From assembly GCA_964643355.1 (NCBI GenBank), contig CAZXPW010000013.1, positions 1-64,000 of the forward strand: a DNA stretch of 64,000 nt, in the 5' to 3' direction. Source of the stretch: FEN-1350 sp964643355. GTDB lineage: Bacteria > Planctomycetota > Phycisphaerae > Sedimentisphaerales > Anaerohalosphaeraceae. Of this stretch, positions 47,044 to 56,140 are shown piece by piece. The position numbers and the translations under genes were made by a program. The first letter of the stretch is position 1. Each line of letters begins with the position of its first letter. A model generated the notes under the pieces. That model saw only the letters and a list, made by a program, of their open reading frames with translations. It made no database searches and was not told where the DNA came from.

Positions 47044-47526
47044 TCAGAGCGTTTTTTCCAAACCGATCGACCGAACCGTCACCGCCCCATCGGCCAGATT
47101 CAGATACATGTTTCGGGGGGAATGTCCGCCAACATCCTCGGCATCAATGAACATACCGTATTGCCAGAGGATTTTTCGGATGGACAGGTAATTTCGTTTG
47201 CCAATATCGAAACCCTTGGGCCCGGTATTCATGGTGGCTCCGCCGGCGATTTTGACATGGATCCGTTTGGCCAGGGCTCCCAGCGCAGTCATGGATGCGA
47301 CCAGGCACTGCATCCCCGTATCGTCAAACATACAAGGGTACCGTTCGGCCTTGGGTTTGTCCAGCGTGGACGCCGGCAACTGGTAATGGAGCATCCCTCC
47401 CACTTTCGCCAGGGGGTCATACAGCGCCACGCCGATGCAGGAACCGAGGGAATAGGTGGTCAGAACGGTATCGGGGTCATTGGAGACCTTGGCATCGGAG
47501 ATATCGACGACGACTCGATTTTTCAC
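47044..47526 (-). CDS. cheD: Chemoreceptor glutamine deamidase CheD
   Basis: A 160-residue deamidase of chemoreceptor glutamines, and in some species a partner of CheC. The catalytic Cys and His are visible in YSLGSCIGVALYD (about 26-38) and GGMLHYQLP (about 43-51). The KIAGGATM motif is present. The start codon is GTG with AGAGGA about 8 nt upstream. It lies between cheR and the Hpt-receiver gene. Confidence 0.93.
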   Translation of the reverse strand: MKNRVVVDISDAKVSNDPDTVLTTYSLGSCIGVALYDPLAKVGGMLHYQLPASTLDKPKAERYPCMFDDTGMQCLVASMTALGALAKRIHVKIAGGATMNTGPKGFDIGKRNYLSIRKILWQYGMFIDAEDVGGHSPRNMYLNLADGAVTVRSIGLEKTL

Positions 47527-47537
47527 GATTGGATCCT

Positions 47538-48404
47538 CTATGCTTTACGATAAATCGTCGGCTGAACATACTGAAACTTGTGATCGATCCCCGTCAGGGA
47601 TTCCGAATGGCCGGTGAACAAAATCCCCCCGGCGTCCAACAAATTCCAGAATCGGTTGACCAGCTTCTGTTGGGTCGGTTTATCGAAATAGATCATGACA
47701 TTGCGACAGAAGATAAAGTCCACCGGCGGACGGATGGGCCAGTCTTCCATCAGGTTCAAATGTCCGAACAACACCAGATCCCGGACCGAACGGGCCATTT
47801 CGTATTCCGTCTGTCCGTTGCGCCGGACGGGAACCAGGTATTTCTGCTTTTGTTGCGGCGTCAGCGGCTCCACGCGGCGGGCATCGTATCGGCCGGCTTT
47901 GGCCAGAGCCAGCACCTTGGTCGAGATGTCGGTTGCCAGGACCTTGACATCCCAGTGTCCCTGACCCTGGAGGGCATCCAGCAGCGTGATGGCGATGGTG
48001 TAGGGCTCTTCGCCGGACGAACAACCCGCGCTCCAGGCGCGGATCCGAAGTCGTCCGGATTCTTTTTTCCGGCGAATCAGACTGGGATAGAAGGTCTGGT
48101 AGAGAAAATCAAAATGCTGCGTTTCCCGAAAAAAACTGGTCAGATTGGTGCTGAGGGAATCGATCAGCGCAGTGAATTCGTTTCCGGTCGGGTCGTTGAC
48201 GGCGTATTGGATATACTCCGAAAACGATCGAATATTCAGCGTCCGCAGCCGTTTGGCGAGGCGCGCCCGGACCAATTCCCGTTTCCCATCATGCAGATTG
48301 ATTCCGCAATGCTGGTACACCAGATCGCTGACCAGTCGAAATTCATCTTCGCTGAGGACAAGATCGTCTAAAATCGATTCGAGCATCGACTTGTTTACCC
48401 CCAT
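47538..48404 (-). CDS. cheR: Chemotaxis protein methyltransferase CheR
   Basis: A 288-residue SAM-dependent receptor methyltransferase. The N-terminal helical domain (CGINLHDGKRELVRARLAKR) is followed by the SAM fold: RIRAWSAGCSSGEEPYT (motif I), LATDIS, FCRNVMIYFD and TGHSESL. The start was set at the ATG at 48404; a GTG at 48431 would overlap the cheA end. It lies directly downstream of cheA. Confidence 0.94.
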   Translation of the reverse strand: MGVNKSMLESILDDLVLSEDEFRLVSDLVYQHCGINLHDGKRELVRARLAKRLRTLNIRSFSEYIQYAVNDPTGNEFTALIDSLSTNLTSFFRETQHFDFLYQTFYPSLIRRKKESGRLRIRAWSAGCSSGEEPYTIAITLLDALQGQGHWDVKVLATDISTKVLALAKAGRYDARRVEPLTPQQKQKYLVPVRRNGQTEYEMARSVRDLVLFGHLNLMEDWPIRPPVDFIFCRNVMIYFDKPTQQKLVNRFWNLLDAGGILFTGHSESLTGIDHKFQYVQPTIYRKA

Positions 48405-48418
48405 ATTGAAACCCAGGA

Positions 48419-50755
48419 TCAGGCATTGCACGCCATTTCCAAAAGACCCGGCACATCCACGATCAAGCTGATTTTTCCATCGCCCATAATCGCTCCTCCC
48501 GAAATCCCCCGCACTTTTCCGATTCCCTCCCCGAGACTTTTGATCACAACCTGCTGCTGACCGAGAAGCTCATCAACCATCAGGCATCCGCGCTTCTGGT
48601 CCTCTTCGACGACAACCAGAGACGCCTCGGAGGGGACTTCGCTGTCGGGCTTGACGCCGAAGAGTTTGTACAATCGAACCATCGGGATCAAATCGCCCTG
48701 AACCAGGACCATTTCCGCGCGTTGCTGGACGGTGGAGATCTGATCCTTGGAGGGTCGCAGACAACTTTCGATATTTACAATGGGAATGATGTAACGAACC
48801 GGCCCGATACGCACAATCTGTCCTTCGATGATCGCCATCGTCAGGGGCAACCGGATGGTGAATGTCGAACCCTTCCCCAGCTCGGTGGCGATTTCGACTT
48901 TCCCGCGGAGGGCTTCGATGTTTTTCTTAACTACATCCATCCCCACACCCCGACCGGACACTTCGGTGACTTTGGCCGCGGTGGACAGGCCGGCGGCGAA
49001 AATCAGCTTGTAGATTTCCGCGTCGCTGAGTTCCTGATCGGGGCCGACGACTTTCATATCCACGGCCTTTTTCAGGATCTTGTCCTTGTTGAGTCCGCGC
49101 CCATCGTCCTGGATTTCGATCACAATGCTTCCGGCCTGATGGAATGCCCGCAACTGGATGTGACCGACGGGATCTTTTCCGGCGGCGGTTCGTTCGTCCG
49201 CCGATTCCAGCCCGTGATCCATGGCGTTTCGAATCATGTGGACCAGCGGATCGCCAATCTGATCGACGACGATCCGATCCAGTTCGGTTTCTTCGCCCTC
49301 GGTGGTGAATTTGACCTTTTTGCCGGTCTTCTGACTCAGATCGCGAACCAGTCGCGCCATCTTCTGAAAGACGCCCTGGATGGGAACCATCCGCATCATC
49401 ATGGACAATTCCTGCAATTCGCGAACCAGTTTTCCCTGATGGCTGACTTTTCGGCACAAGGAATGATCCACCGCCAGAGCGGCGTTGGCTTCCTGAAGGA
49501 CCATGGATTGCGAAATGACCAGTTCTCCGACCATGTTGACCAGATTATCGAGGCGAGAGGTGCTGACCTTGATCTTTTCGTCGGTCGCGGCGGTTTTGAT
49601 CTTGCGATTCTCGCCTGAGCGTTCAGCCGATTCTTCCGGTTCGGCGGGTTTTTCATTTTCGGTATTGGCCGGTCGTTTGGGGGTCGAGGACATTTCCTCA
49701 GCCGACCCGGCACAAGTCGTCGTTTCGGATGTTCCCGCTTCAATCGGAGGGTTCAAAGACGCGGACGGCTCGGCGGATTGCGCCGCTGCCGGCGCGGCGG
49801 CCTGCTTGGGTCCATCGGCCGGCGAGGCGACGGGCGGATTGGTCCCCTTTTGACCTTCGACGGCCGCTTTAAGATTATCCAGCAGTTTGGGCATATCCGG
49901 ATTGAGGGCAATCGGATCGCCCGTTCCCATCGCCCCTTTGAGCCCTTCGACCATGCCTTTGAGCAGGTCGATCGAGCCAAAGACCAGATCGAGATTCATC
50001 CCCGTCAAACTCAGATTGCCCTTGCGGGCCAAGTCCAACAGGTTTTCCGCGGCATGAGCCAATTTTCCAATCGGGGTTAAATTCAGAAATCCCGCCATTC
50101 CCTTGACGGTATGAAATCCGCGAAAGATCCGATTGATCGACTCGGCGTCCGATGGATTGCCTTCCAGTTGCAGCAACGCGGCTTCCACCGATTCAATGTG
50201 TTCTGCGGCCTCCGTCACAAAATCCTTGACCAGATCCGCATCATCCAGATTGATCACCCACAGATTGTCGTCGGATTGCGGTTTGGGTTCCTCCGGCGCG
50301 GCATCGGGTCCGGGTTGAGCCGGAGCGATTGCCTGTGAGGAAGCCTTTGAGGAAGACGCCGTCTTCGACGGCTCGGAGACGGGTTGGGGAGGTTGGGGCC
50401 CCGATCCGGGAAACGCCGCAGAAACTTGACCAGCAGCGACGCTTCGCGTGATCTGTTCGTTCAGTTGCTGAAGAGCCACAATCGTATCCGAGACCTGCTC
50501 GAGCGTATGCTTGGCATCGCCGGATTCCTGGGCTCGTAACTGATCAATCAACTGGCAAGCCGAGGCCGCAGCTCCGGTTGCTTCCTGTCGAACGGGATCC
50601 GGAAGCTGGGATAACCCTTGCACACATTGTTGAATCTCATCGAGCAGCTTGTGCAACCCGTCCATCTCCGACTGGTCCGATGGATTGACCATCATGACCG
50701 TCGTCGCCGCTTGTTGAACCAGGTTGCTGAGTTTGCCTGTACTTATGGGTTCCAT
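48419..50755 (-). CDS. cheA: Chemotaxis sensor kinase CheA
   Basis: A 778-residue histidine kinase. The ATG at 50755 follows AGGAG. An unusual ~170-residue N-terminal region with helical and Pro/Ala-rich parts precedes the Hpt (P1) domain, whose His lies in IFRGFHTVKGMAGF (about 225). A long Pro/Ala/Ser/Glu-rich linker (about 310-420) holds no obvious CheY-binding P2 domain. The P3 dimerisation domain, ATPase (NAMDHGLE, DDGRGL, GRGVGMDVVKKNI) and C-terminal CheW-like regulatory domain (about 640-775) follow. It is the first gene of the che operon running to cheB. Confidence 0.95.
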   Translation of the reverse strand: MEPISTGKLSNLVQQAATTVMMVNPSDQSEMDGLHKLLDEIQQCVQGLSQLPDPVRQEATGAAASACQLIDQLRAQESGDAKHTLEQVSDTIVALQQLNEQITRSVAAGQVSAAFPGSGPQPPQPVSEPSKTASSSKASSQAIAPAQPGPDAAPEEPKPQSDDNLWVINLDDADLVKDFVTEAAEHIESVEAALLQLEGNPSDAESINRIFRGFHTVKGMAGFLNLTPIGKLAHAAENLLDLARKGNLSLTGMNLDLVFGSIDLLKGMVEGLKGAMGTGDPIALNPDMPKLLDNLKAAVEGQKGTNPPVASPADGPKQAAAPAAAQSAEPSASLNPPIEAGTSETTTCAGSAEEMSSTPKRPANTENEKPAEPEESAERSGENRKIKTAATDEKIKVSTSRLDNLVNMVGELVISQSMVLQEANAALAVDHSLCRKVSHQGKLVRELQELSMMMRMVPIQGVFQKMARLVRDLSQKTGKKVKFTTEGEETELDRIVVDQIGDPLVHMIRNAMDHGLESADERTAAGKDPVGHIQLRAFHQAGSIVIEIQDDGRGLNKDKILKKAVDMKVVGPDQELSDAEIYKLIFAAGLSTAAKVTEVSGRGVGMDVVKKNIEALRGKVEIATELGKGSTFTIRLPLTMAIIEGQIVRIGPVRYIIPIVNIESCLRPSKDQISTVQQRAEMVLVQGDLIPMVRLYKLFGVKPDSEVPSEASLVVVEEDQKRGCLMVDELLGQQQVVIKSLGEGIGKVRGISGGAIMGDGKISLIVDVPGLLEMACNA

Positions 50756-50825
50756 TTCCGACTCCTGGAAGATTCCGCGCGTCCGCAGAACCAAATCAAA
50801 ACACCACCGACAGCTATCGCCATAC

Positions 50826-50852
50826 ATATCGGTTTCTTGGGCAGAGGGATTA
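50826..50852 (-). promoter_or_regulatory. Weak FliA-like promoter candidate upstream of cheA
   Basis: On the minus strand TAAT (50852-50849), 17 nt, CGATAT (50831-50826): the same 27-bp frame as the better FliA sites at 52534, 54170 and 57450, but with two mismatches. It lies about 70 nt before the cheA ATG. Confidence 0.3.
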
Positions 50853-50987
50853 ATCAGGAACCGGAAAAAAGGGATGTGATCCGGAAATCGGCGATTGCTT
50901 GTGACTGTCCGATAAGCCGAGCGAGATCCGGATCACACACTAAACTCGTATCGGCTAACCGGCTTGGGAAGGACTGGGAGAAATGAA

Positions 50988-51016
50988 ACCGGCCGCCTTG
51001 GAGTAAGACGGCCGGT
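50988..51016 (-). terminator. Terminator downstream of fliS1
   Basis: ACCGGCCG and CGGCCGGT arms (8 bp, extendable by CTT/AAG) with a loop; on the minus strand the hairpin is followed by TTTCATTTCT. It lies 52 nt after the fliS1 stop. Confidence 0.6.
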
Positions 51017-51068
51017 CAGTTTTCATACACCTACGGATTCGGAGACGGGATCTCCATCGGATAAATCG

Positions 51069-51428
51069 CTAAGTCGTGATGGTTTTCCAGCTTTGATTGA
51101 GGGTTTCGAGTATCCGAATTACATCTTGGATCATATCCGGATCATTTTTGATATTGGCCTGTGTGAGGTGGCGATTCATAAAGTTATATAAAGACCGAAG
51201 ATTGGAGGCGATCTCACCACCGTTATCCATATCCAAAACCGTGTTCAGTTCAAGAATGATATCCTGGGCTTTGCGGATGTTGCGACCCTTGGCCTGAAAA
51301 TCGGCCGCCTGGATATTGACCACCGCCTGACGGAGAAACTTGATCGCTCCCTCGTACAGGAGAACGATCAATCGGCCGCGATTTTGCGTGGTGACGGCCG
51401 TTTGTTGATAGAGATTTGCTACATTCAT
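51069..51428 (-). CDS. fliS: Flagellar chaperone FliS, copy 1
   Basis: A 119-residue helical chaperone that binds the C terminus of flagellin in the cytoplasm. It has the family pattern NLYQQTAVTTQNRGRLIVLL with LYEGAIKFL, and SLYNFMNRHL near residue 80. Start preceded by AGGAGG. It sits downstream of flagellin copy 1 with a strong hairpin between them. Copy 2 at 52787-53149 is a clear paralogue. Confidence 0.93.
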   Translation of the reverse strand: MNVANLYQQTAVTTQNRGRLIVLLYEGAIKFLRQAVVNIQAADFQAKGRNIRKAQDIILELNTVLDMDNGGEIASNLRSLYNFMNRHLTQANIKNDPDMIQDVIRILETLNQSWKTITT

Positions 51429-51527
51429 AAGGTTCCTCCTGAACCCAGCGCCGATTGATTGAGGATCCTTCCCGGTTCAGTTACCCGCTGTAACCCCCGG
51501 CGGTCAAATCGAATGGATTGCGAAGAT

Positions 51528-51560
51528 CGGGGGATGACCACAGAACGCGGTCATCCCCCG
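51528..51560. repeat. Perfect 12-bp hairpin between flagellin 1 and fliS1
   Basis: CGGGGGATGACC (51528-51539), 9-nt loop, GGTCATCCCCCG (51549-51560). On the minus strand no T run follows, so it is more likely a 3'-end stabiliser or partial terminator than a full terminator. An analogous hairpin separates flagellin 2 and fliS2. Confidence 0.75.
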
Positions 51561-51608
51561 GGAAATTCCATTCCGTTATGCGCGGATGCTACGGCCTCTG
51601 CGGGGAGA

Positions 51609-52424
51609 TCATCCCAACAGTCTCAGGGCCATCTGCGGCATACCATTGGCCTGAGACAGCATCGCCACGCCGGCCTGTGACAGCACCTGGTTACGAGTCA
51701 GGAAGGCCATTTCCGTCGCCACATCCACATCCGAAATACGGGACTCGGACGCCATCATGTTTTCGGCCTGAATGTTGAGCACCGAATAGGTGGCTTGGAG
51801 ACGGTTCATCATATAACCCATGCTTGCCCGGGCACTATCTTTTCGGGTGATCGCCGTGCCCACCGCTTCCAATGCCGTCTGAGCATTGGCGGCCGTGGTC
51901 AGGTCGGTCGAACCGATACCCAGGGCCGAACTGGTTACATTCACCGAGTTGATCGAGATGCTGGATCCCACGCCGAAGTGAATCACGGCGGCGTTGGTGG
52001 AAGCGGCACTGTCGAGCATGTGAATGCTGTTAAACTTGGTGTCGCCGGAAATACGGGTGATTTCCGACATCAATTGCTGATACTCGTTGTTCATAATGGA
52101 ACGCTGGCCGGACGAATACGATCCCGTCGAGGCCTGTTCCGCCAGTTCCTTCATACGAACCAGCAACTGGTCGATGGTGGACATGGCCCCTTCCATCGTC
52201 TGCAGCATGCTGATGCCGTCTGAAGCGTTTCGGGCGCCCTGTCGGAGCACCGCGATGTCGGCCCGCATCAACTCGCGAACCGCCAATCCCGCCGCATCGT
52301 CCTTGGCACTGTTAATTCGCAGACCCGACGACAGCCGTTCAATCGACTGGGACAGCGAATCATAGCTCAGACCCAAGTGCCGAGCAGCATTTTCCGCCAT
52401 AAGGTTGTTCTTGATTACTAACAT
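51609..52424 (-). CDS. fliC: Flagellin, copy 1
   Basis: A 271-residue short flagellin made only of the D0/D1 core: N-terminal helices (LSSGLRINSAKDDAAGLAV; LQTMEGAMSTIDQLLVRMKE) and C-terminal helices (ESRISDVDVATEMAFLTRNQ; MLSQANGMPQMALRLLG). The variable D2/D3 domains are absent. The ATG follows AAGGAG. A FliA-type promoter lies at 52534-52560. Paralogous to the 272-residue copy at 53255-54073. Confidence 0.96.
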   Translation of the reverse strand: MLVIKNNLMAENAARHLGLSYDSLSQSIERLSSGLRINSAKDDAAGLAVRELMRADIAVLRQGARNASDGISMLQTMEGAMSTIDQLLVRMKELAEQASTGSYSSGQRSIMNNEYQQLMSEITRISGDTKFNSIHMLDSAASTNAAVIHFGVGSSISINSVNVTSSALGIGSTDLTTAANAQTALEAVGTAITRKDSARASMGYMMNRLQATYSVLNIQAENMMASESRISDVDVATEMAFLTRNQVLSQAGVAMLSQANGMPQMALRLLG

Positions 52425-52533
52425 TTCCTAACTCCTTAACCAATGGTCAATTGCCCCTGTCAGGACCTTTTCCCTGATTTCCGATACACTGCCGTAGCGA
52501 AGCGGGACAGCCATTCCCCGCTACTAACGGGAT

Positions 52534-52560
52534 TTATCGCAGAATTCAGGGGTTTCTAAA
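52534..52560 (-). promoter_or_regulatory. FliA (sigma28) promoter of flagellin 1
   Basis: Minus strand TTTAGAAA (52560-52553) then CGATAA (52539-52534), spanning 27 bp, matching TAAA-N15-GCCGATAA with small deviations (TTTA, TGCGATAA). The geometry is identical to the site at 54170-54196. Confidence 0.7.
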
Positions 52561-52786
52561 GGAGTGAAAATGGGTAAAATGGAGATTTTAGCCGAAGGAC
52601 CGATAGTGTTGAAACTTGTCGAATTGAAAGGTGGAACTTTGAACAGAAAGATTTTTTATCCAAAACAGAATTTTTTTTGCCGGAGCGCGGCAAAAGTTCC
52701 AAAATCTTCGGAATCCACCTGATCGATTCGGCTCTTCCTTGTCCTGCTCAGCCAGAACCGGCGGAAATCGAATTGCCGTTATGGGA

Positions 52787-53149
52787 CTACGCGGTCACAA
52801 TCGCTTTCCATCCACTCAGCAATTCATTCAATATCGAAATGGCCTGGCGAAGTCCCTGCGGATTGTTTTGCACATTGGAACGATTCAGATGCAGATTCAA
52901 GAAATTGTACAGGGCACGGAGATTCTGGGCCAGTGATCCTCCGGCCTCCATATTCAAAACGGTGTTCAACTCAAGGAGAATATCCTGGGCCCGAGAGACA
53001 TAGTGATTCTTTCGAGCATAATCCCGCGTTTCCATGGCTGCCAACGCCTGACGAAGAAACCGGATGGCGCCTTCGTACAATAGAATGATCAGGCGTCCGC
53101 GACTTTGGGTGGTAATGGCCTGTTCCTCATATTGGGCGATTGCGTTCAT
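52787..53149 (-). CDS. fliS: Flagellar chaperone FliS, copy 2
   Basis: A 120-residue FliS paralogue (ITTQSRGRLIILLYEGAIRFL; ALYNFLNLHLNRSNV). The start follows GGGAGG. It is paired with flagellin 2 immediately upstream, with a 13-bp hairpin between. The similarity to copy 1 over the whole length supports tandem duplication of a flagellin-fliS unit. Confidence 0.92.
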   Translation of the reverse strand: MNAIAQYEEQAITTQSRGRLIILLYEGAIRFLRQALAAMETRDYARKNHYVSRAQDILLELNTVLNMEAGGSLAQNLRALYNFLNLHLNRSNVQNNPQGLRQAISILNELLSGWKAIVTA

Positions 53150-53200
53150 GAGATCCTCCCGGAATCAAGACCTTCGGTTTTTGTCTTCCGGTTACGGCTC

Positions 53201-53230
53201 GGGTGACTGCCCCAAGCGGGGCAGTCACCC
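53201..53230. repeat. Perfect 13-bp hairpin between flagellin 2 and fliS2
   Basis: GGGTGACTGCCCC (53201-53213), loop AAGC, GGGGCAGTCACCC (53218-53230). On the minus strand no T run follows; only on the plus strand is there a short TTT. A stabilising hairpin or partial terminator that would give more flagellin than chaperone mRNA is likely (inference). Confidence 0.75.
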
Positions 53231-53254
53231 TTTCAGATGGTAAGAAGCTTGGAA

Positions 53255-54073
53255 TTAGACCCGTAACAGATTCAGGGCCATTTGCGGCATACTGTTGGCC
53301 TGACCCAGCATGGCGATACCGGCCTGGGCCAAGACCTGGTTTCGAGTCAATTTGGCCATTTCCGTCGCCACATCAACATCGGAGATTCGGGATTCGGATG
53401 CCATGAGGTTTTCGGCCTGAATATTCAACACATCGGTGGTGCTCAACAACCGGTTCATCATATACCCAAAACTGGCACGGGCACTGTCTTTGGCTTCGAT
53501 GGCCGTGGTCACCAATGCCAGAGCGGCAATCGCATTGGCCCCATCTGCACCGCTGATCCGCGCAGCACCCAGCCCGAGGGCCGAGGTTGTGACATCGACG
53601 GAACTGATGATAATCTGGGATCCGACTCCAAAATGGATCGTATTGGTCCCGGTGGCGCTGTTGAGCATGTTGATGCTGTTAAAGGTGGTGGTGGTCGCGA
53701 TTCGGTCCACTTCCGCCGCCATCTGCTGGAATTCATTGTTCATGATGTCGCGCTGTTTCTGCGAGTAGGAACCGGTCGCGGCTTGTTCGGCCAGTTCCTT
53801 CATACGGACAAGAAGGTTATCGATGGAGGCCATCGCCCCTTCCATGGTTTGCAGGAGACTGACGCCATCCTGGGCGTTTCGAGCCCCCTGCCGAAGCACG
53901 GCCACTTCGGCTCGCATCAATTCGCGAACCGCCAAACCGGCCGCGTCATCCTTGGCGCTGTTGATCCGCAGGCCGGAAGACAACCGTTCCACCGACTGAG
54001 CCAGGGCGTCATAACTTCGGCCCAGGTGCCGCGCCGCATTGTCCGCCATAATGTTGTTCTTGATTGCTAACAT
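53255..54073 (-). CDS. fliC: Flagellin, copy 2
   Basis: A 272-residue short flagellin lacking D2/D3. It shares the N-terminal LSSGLRINSAKDDAAGLAV and C-terminal ESRISDVDVATEMAKLTRNQ core with copy 1 and differs mainly in the central 100 residues. The ATG follows AAGGAG, with the best FliA-type promoter of the window at 54170-54196. Confidence 0.96.
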   Translation of the reverse strand: MLAIKNNIMADNAARHLGRSYDALAQSVERLSSGLRINSAKDDAAGLAVRELMRAEVAVLRQGARNAQDGVSLLQTMEGAMASIDNLLVRMKELAEQAATGSYSQKQRDIMNNEFQQMAAEVDRIATTTTFNSINMLNSATGTNTIHFGVGSQIIISSVDVTTSALGLGAARISGADGANAIAALALVTTAIEAKDSARASFGYMMNRLLSTTDVLNIQAENLMASESRISDVDVATEMAKLTRNQVLAQAGIAMLGQANSMPQMALNLLRV

Positions 54074-54553
54074 CGATTCATCTCCTTACCAACTTCGTTT
54101 TGAGCCTGACTGCCGTCATCGCATTTACAATCCGATAATCCGATCCATTACTGGTTTTATCGAAATACATTATCGGATGAATTTTTGATTTCTTTAGTTC
54201 CTTCTGATCTCTTTCTTCGGGTTTTCTTTTTCGGGAAATTGAATTGGGGAATAAGGTCGCCATTTATTATCGGAAACAAGGCGCCAACCTTGAGCGAATT
54301 ATCGGGCTTTGACGATGAACCGTCAGACCTCCTATTGAAAACCTTTGTTTTTTCGCCCAAAAACGGGGTTTTTCGAAATACGCCGTCCGAAAAAAATATG
54401 ACTCTTTTCAAAGGAACCGCCGGCTTATAGGACAAAATCGCCCGAAATAATCCGTCGGCGATTCGATGATCCAATTGATGAACCAGGCAACTATTGCCGA
54501 TACTGTATCAGTGGGGTCAAGAATTAAAACCAGATTTTAATGGAATGGATACG
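54074..54553. other. Intergenic region upstream of flagellin 2
   Basis: About 480 bp, AT-richer than average, holding the FliA promoter (54170-54196). Frames of 80 to 105 codons on both strands have no ribosome binding site or recognisable protein signature and were not called. Confidence 0.5.
54170..54196 (-). promoter_or_regulatory. FliA (sigma28) promoter of flagellin 2
   Basis: Minus strand TAAAGAAA (54196-54189), then TCCGATAA (54177-54170): TAAA-N15-TCCGATAA, one mismatch from the sigma28 consensus. About 100 nt before the flagellin ATG. Confidence 0.82.
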
Positions 54554-54724
54554 ATGTCAGAATCACAGAAACTATGCAAGAATTGCGTGCATTTCGACGC
54601 CAAGACACAGGAATGCCGACGATACGCTCCCCGACCCATAACGGCCGCGGAACAGAAAAATATTCGATGGCCGATTGTTCAGCCCATCAGTTGGTGTTCC
54701 GAATATCAGCTTCGAACGGCCTGA
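54554..54724 (+). CDS. Small four-cysteine protein
   Basis: About 56 residues from MSESQ (in-frame ATGs at 54494 and 54545 would lengthen it). The Cys pattern C-KN-C-VHF...EC-RRYAPRP...WC-SEY suggests a small metal- or cluster-binding protein. Such small CxNCxHF proteins are known as uncharacterised ORFs. It is the only plus-strand gene between the flagellins and flgB, so it interrupts the motility region. No clear Shine-Dalgarno sequence. Confidence 0.6.
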   Translation: MSESQKLCKNCVHFDAKTQECRRYAPRPITAAEQKNIRWPIVQPISWCSEYQLRTA

Positions 54725-54786
54725 CCAAAATTTGTCCGGGATCTTTCCCAAAAAGAATCCGTCCGAAGCATCCGCGTGGGTCGGGA

Positions 54787-56118
54787 TTACACCAGAGGCA
54801 CCGGTTCGGCAATCCGACCGGCGGTGGTCCCCTGCCCCCCCCAATTGAGCAGGGCTTGGAAAATATCGAACACGGTGACAATGCCAAGGACACGACCGCC
54901 TTCATCCACCACCGGCATACATCGTCCTCCATGTTCCATCATGATATGCATCACGGCTCCGACAGAGGCATCCGGCCGAACGGTCCGGACGGGCCGGTTC
55001 ATAATCCATCGGGCCTTGATTTGAAGGGTGGCGATATCCATCGGGGTGCGCCATTTGGAGAAAATCGTCTGTAAATACGGGCTGAGGGCCCCTCGAACAT
55101 CCGAGCGAGAAATGATTCCGTCGAGTTTGCCGTTTTTCCCCACCAGAATATACCCGCTATCCTGTCTCTGCATCTTATTGATAATCTCTTCGACGGTCTC
55201 TTCTTCCGTCGCCCAGACGACTTGCGAACGCATCACCTGCTGGGCCGTAAGCGAACAACTCGCCAAGGCCCCACCGGCATTGCCCGTGGGCACATCCAGA
55301 GCCATGGCGGTGGCCATTTTTCGGATCGCGTCGCTGACCGGACCCGACGGTGAAGCGGAAACCCCCGAAGCCGCGACGGCCGGGGTCGGCACGACAGGTT
55401 CGGGTTGAACGACCGCGGGAGGGGAAATACCTTCGGCGGAAACAACAGGATTTCCGGATGCCGGCGGCGCCGGAGGAACAGGGGTCTCCGACGGAGCAAC
55501 CGGCTCGGCGGGAGGGGACTCGACGGCCTGAGGTTTCTTTTCATAAATGGAAACCGGAAAGATCACTGAGACATGGAAGGGATCAAAGGATCCCACCTTC
55601 ATTTGAAACGAGAGAATGTCCAGTTCCGTGTCCGCGGGAAGCCGGATTTTGCTCTCCGAATTCGACCAGGGATTGCCGACGAATGTGCCACTTTGGACAT
55701 GGTGGCCATGGCCGGGATAATTCTCGCGAAAGACCCGATCAAACGAACCCACCAGCAGATTTCCCACTTCTCCCAGAGCATCTCCAATATCCGAGGCCTC
55801 CTTTTCTCCGCCGGTTTTTCGATTGACCTGAATGATTTGTTCCGGCTGCATGACAAAGGTACCGGCCAGCGTGAACAACCCCTCCTTGTCGAATACGACC
55901 TGATATTCTCCGTCCATGATCCCTTCGGAACGGACCATAATCACGGCGCAAAGCTTTTTGTAGCGATTTTTGAGATTGGCGACGGTTCCGGTTTCGATGT
56001 CCGACTGCTGGGATTCCACCCCGGTATCGAACATCGTGGAAATATCCTCGGCAAAGGCCTTCATGGCCTCGGCCGTCAGATCATTGGTGGCGGACCGAAG
56101 TTCGGCGATTTCAGCCAT
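54787..56118 (-). CDS. CheX/CheC-like domain fused to tandem CBS domains
   Basis: A 443-residue cytoplasmic protein. The N-terminal ~190 residues contain the CheX/CheC signature E-x-x-N in LGEVGNLLVG (Glu ~117, Asn ~120). A Pro/Ala/Val-rich linker (about 195-265) follows, then two CBS modules (about 290-430: VMRSQVVWATEEETVEEI...VGKNGKLDGIISRSD and IMNRPVRTVRPDASV...VVDEGGRVLGIVTVFD). CBS pairs usually bind adenine nucleotides, so the phosphatase-like domain may respond to energy state (inference). It is 22 nt downstream of the CheX gene. Confidence 0.8.
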   Translation of the reverse strand: MAEIAELRSATNDLTAEAMKAFAEDISTMFDTGVESQQSDIETGTVANLKNRYKKLCAVIMVRSEGIMDGEYQVVFDKEGLFTLAGTFVMQPEQIIQVNRKTGGEKEASDIGDALGEVGNLLVGSFDRVFRENYPGHGHHVQSGTFVGNPWSNSESKIRLPADTELDILSFQMKVGSFDPFHVSVIFPVSIYEKKPQAVESPPAEPVAPSETPVPPAPPASGNPVVSAEGISPPAVVQPEPVVPTPAVAASGVSASPSGPVSDAIRKMATAMALDVPTGNAGGALASCSLTAQQVMRSQVVWATEEETVEEIINKMQRQDSGYILVGKNGKLDGIISRSDVRGALSPYLQTIFSKWRTPMDIATLQIKARWIMNRPVRTVRPDASVGAVMHIMMEHGGRCMPVVDEGGRVLGIVTVFDIFQALLNWGGQGTTAGRIAEPVPLV

Positions 56119-56140
56119 ACTCGGTCGAATCCTTTCGATT

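Noticed and set aside
53201..53230. Intrinsic terminator of flagellin 2
   Set aside because: The hairpin is perfect but no T run follows on the minus strand; it is listed as a hairpin repeat instead.
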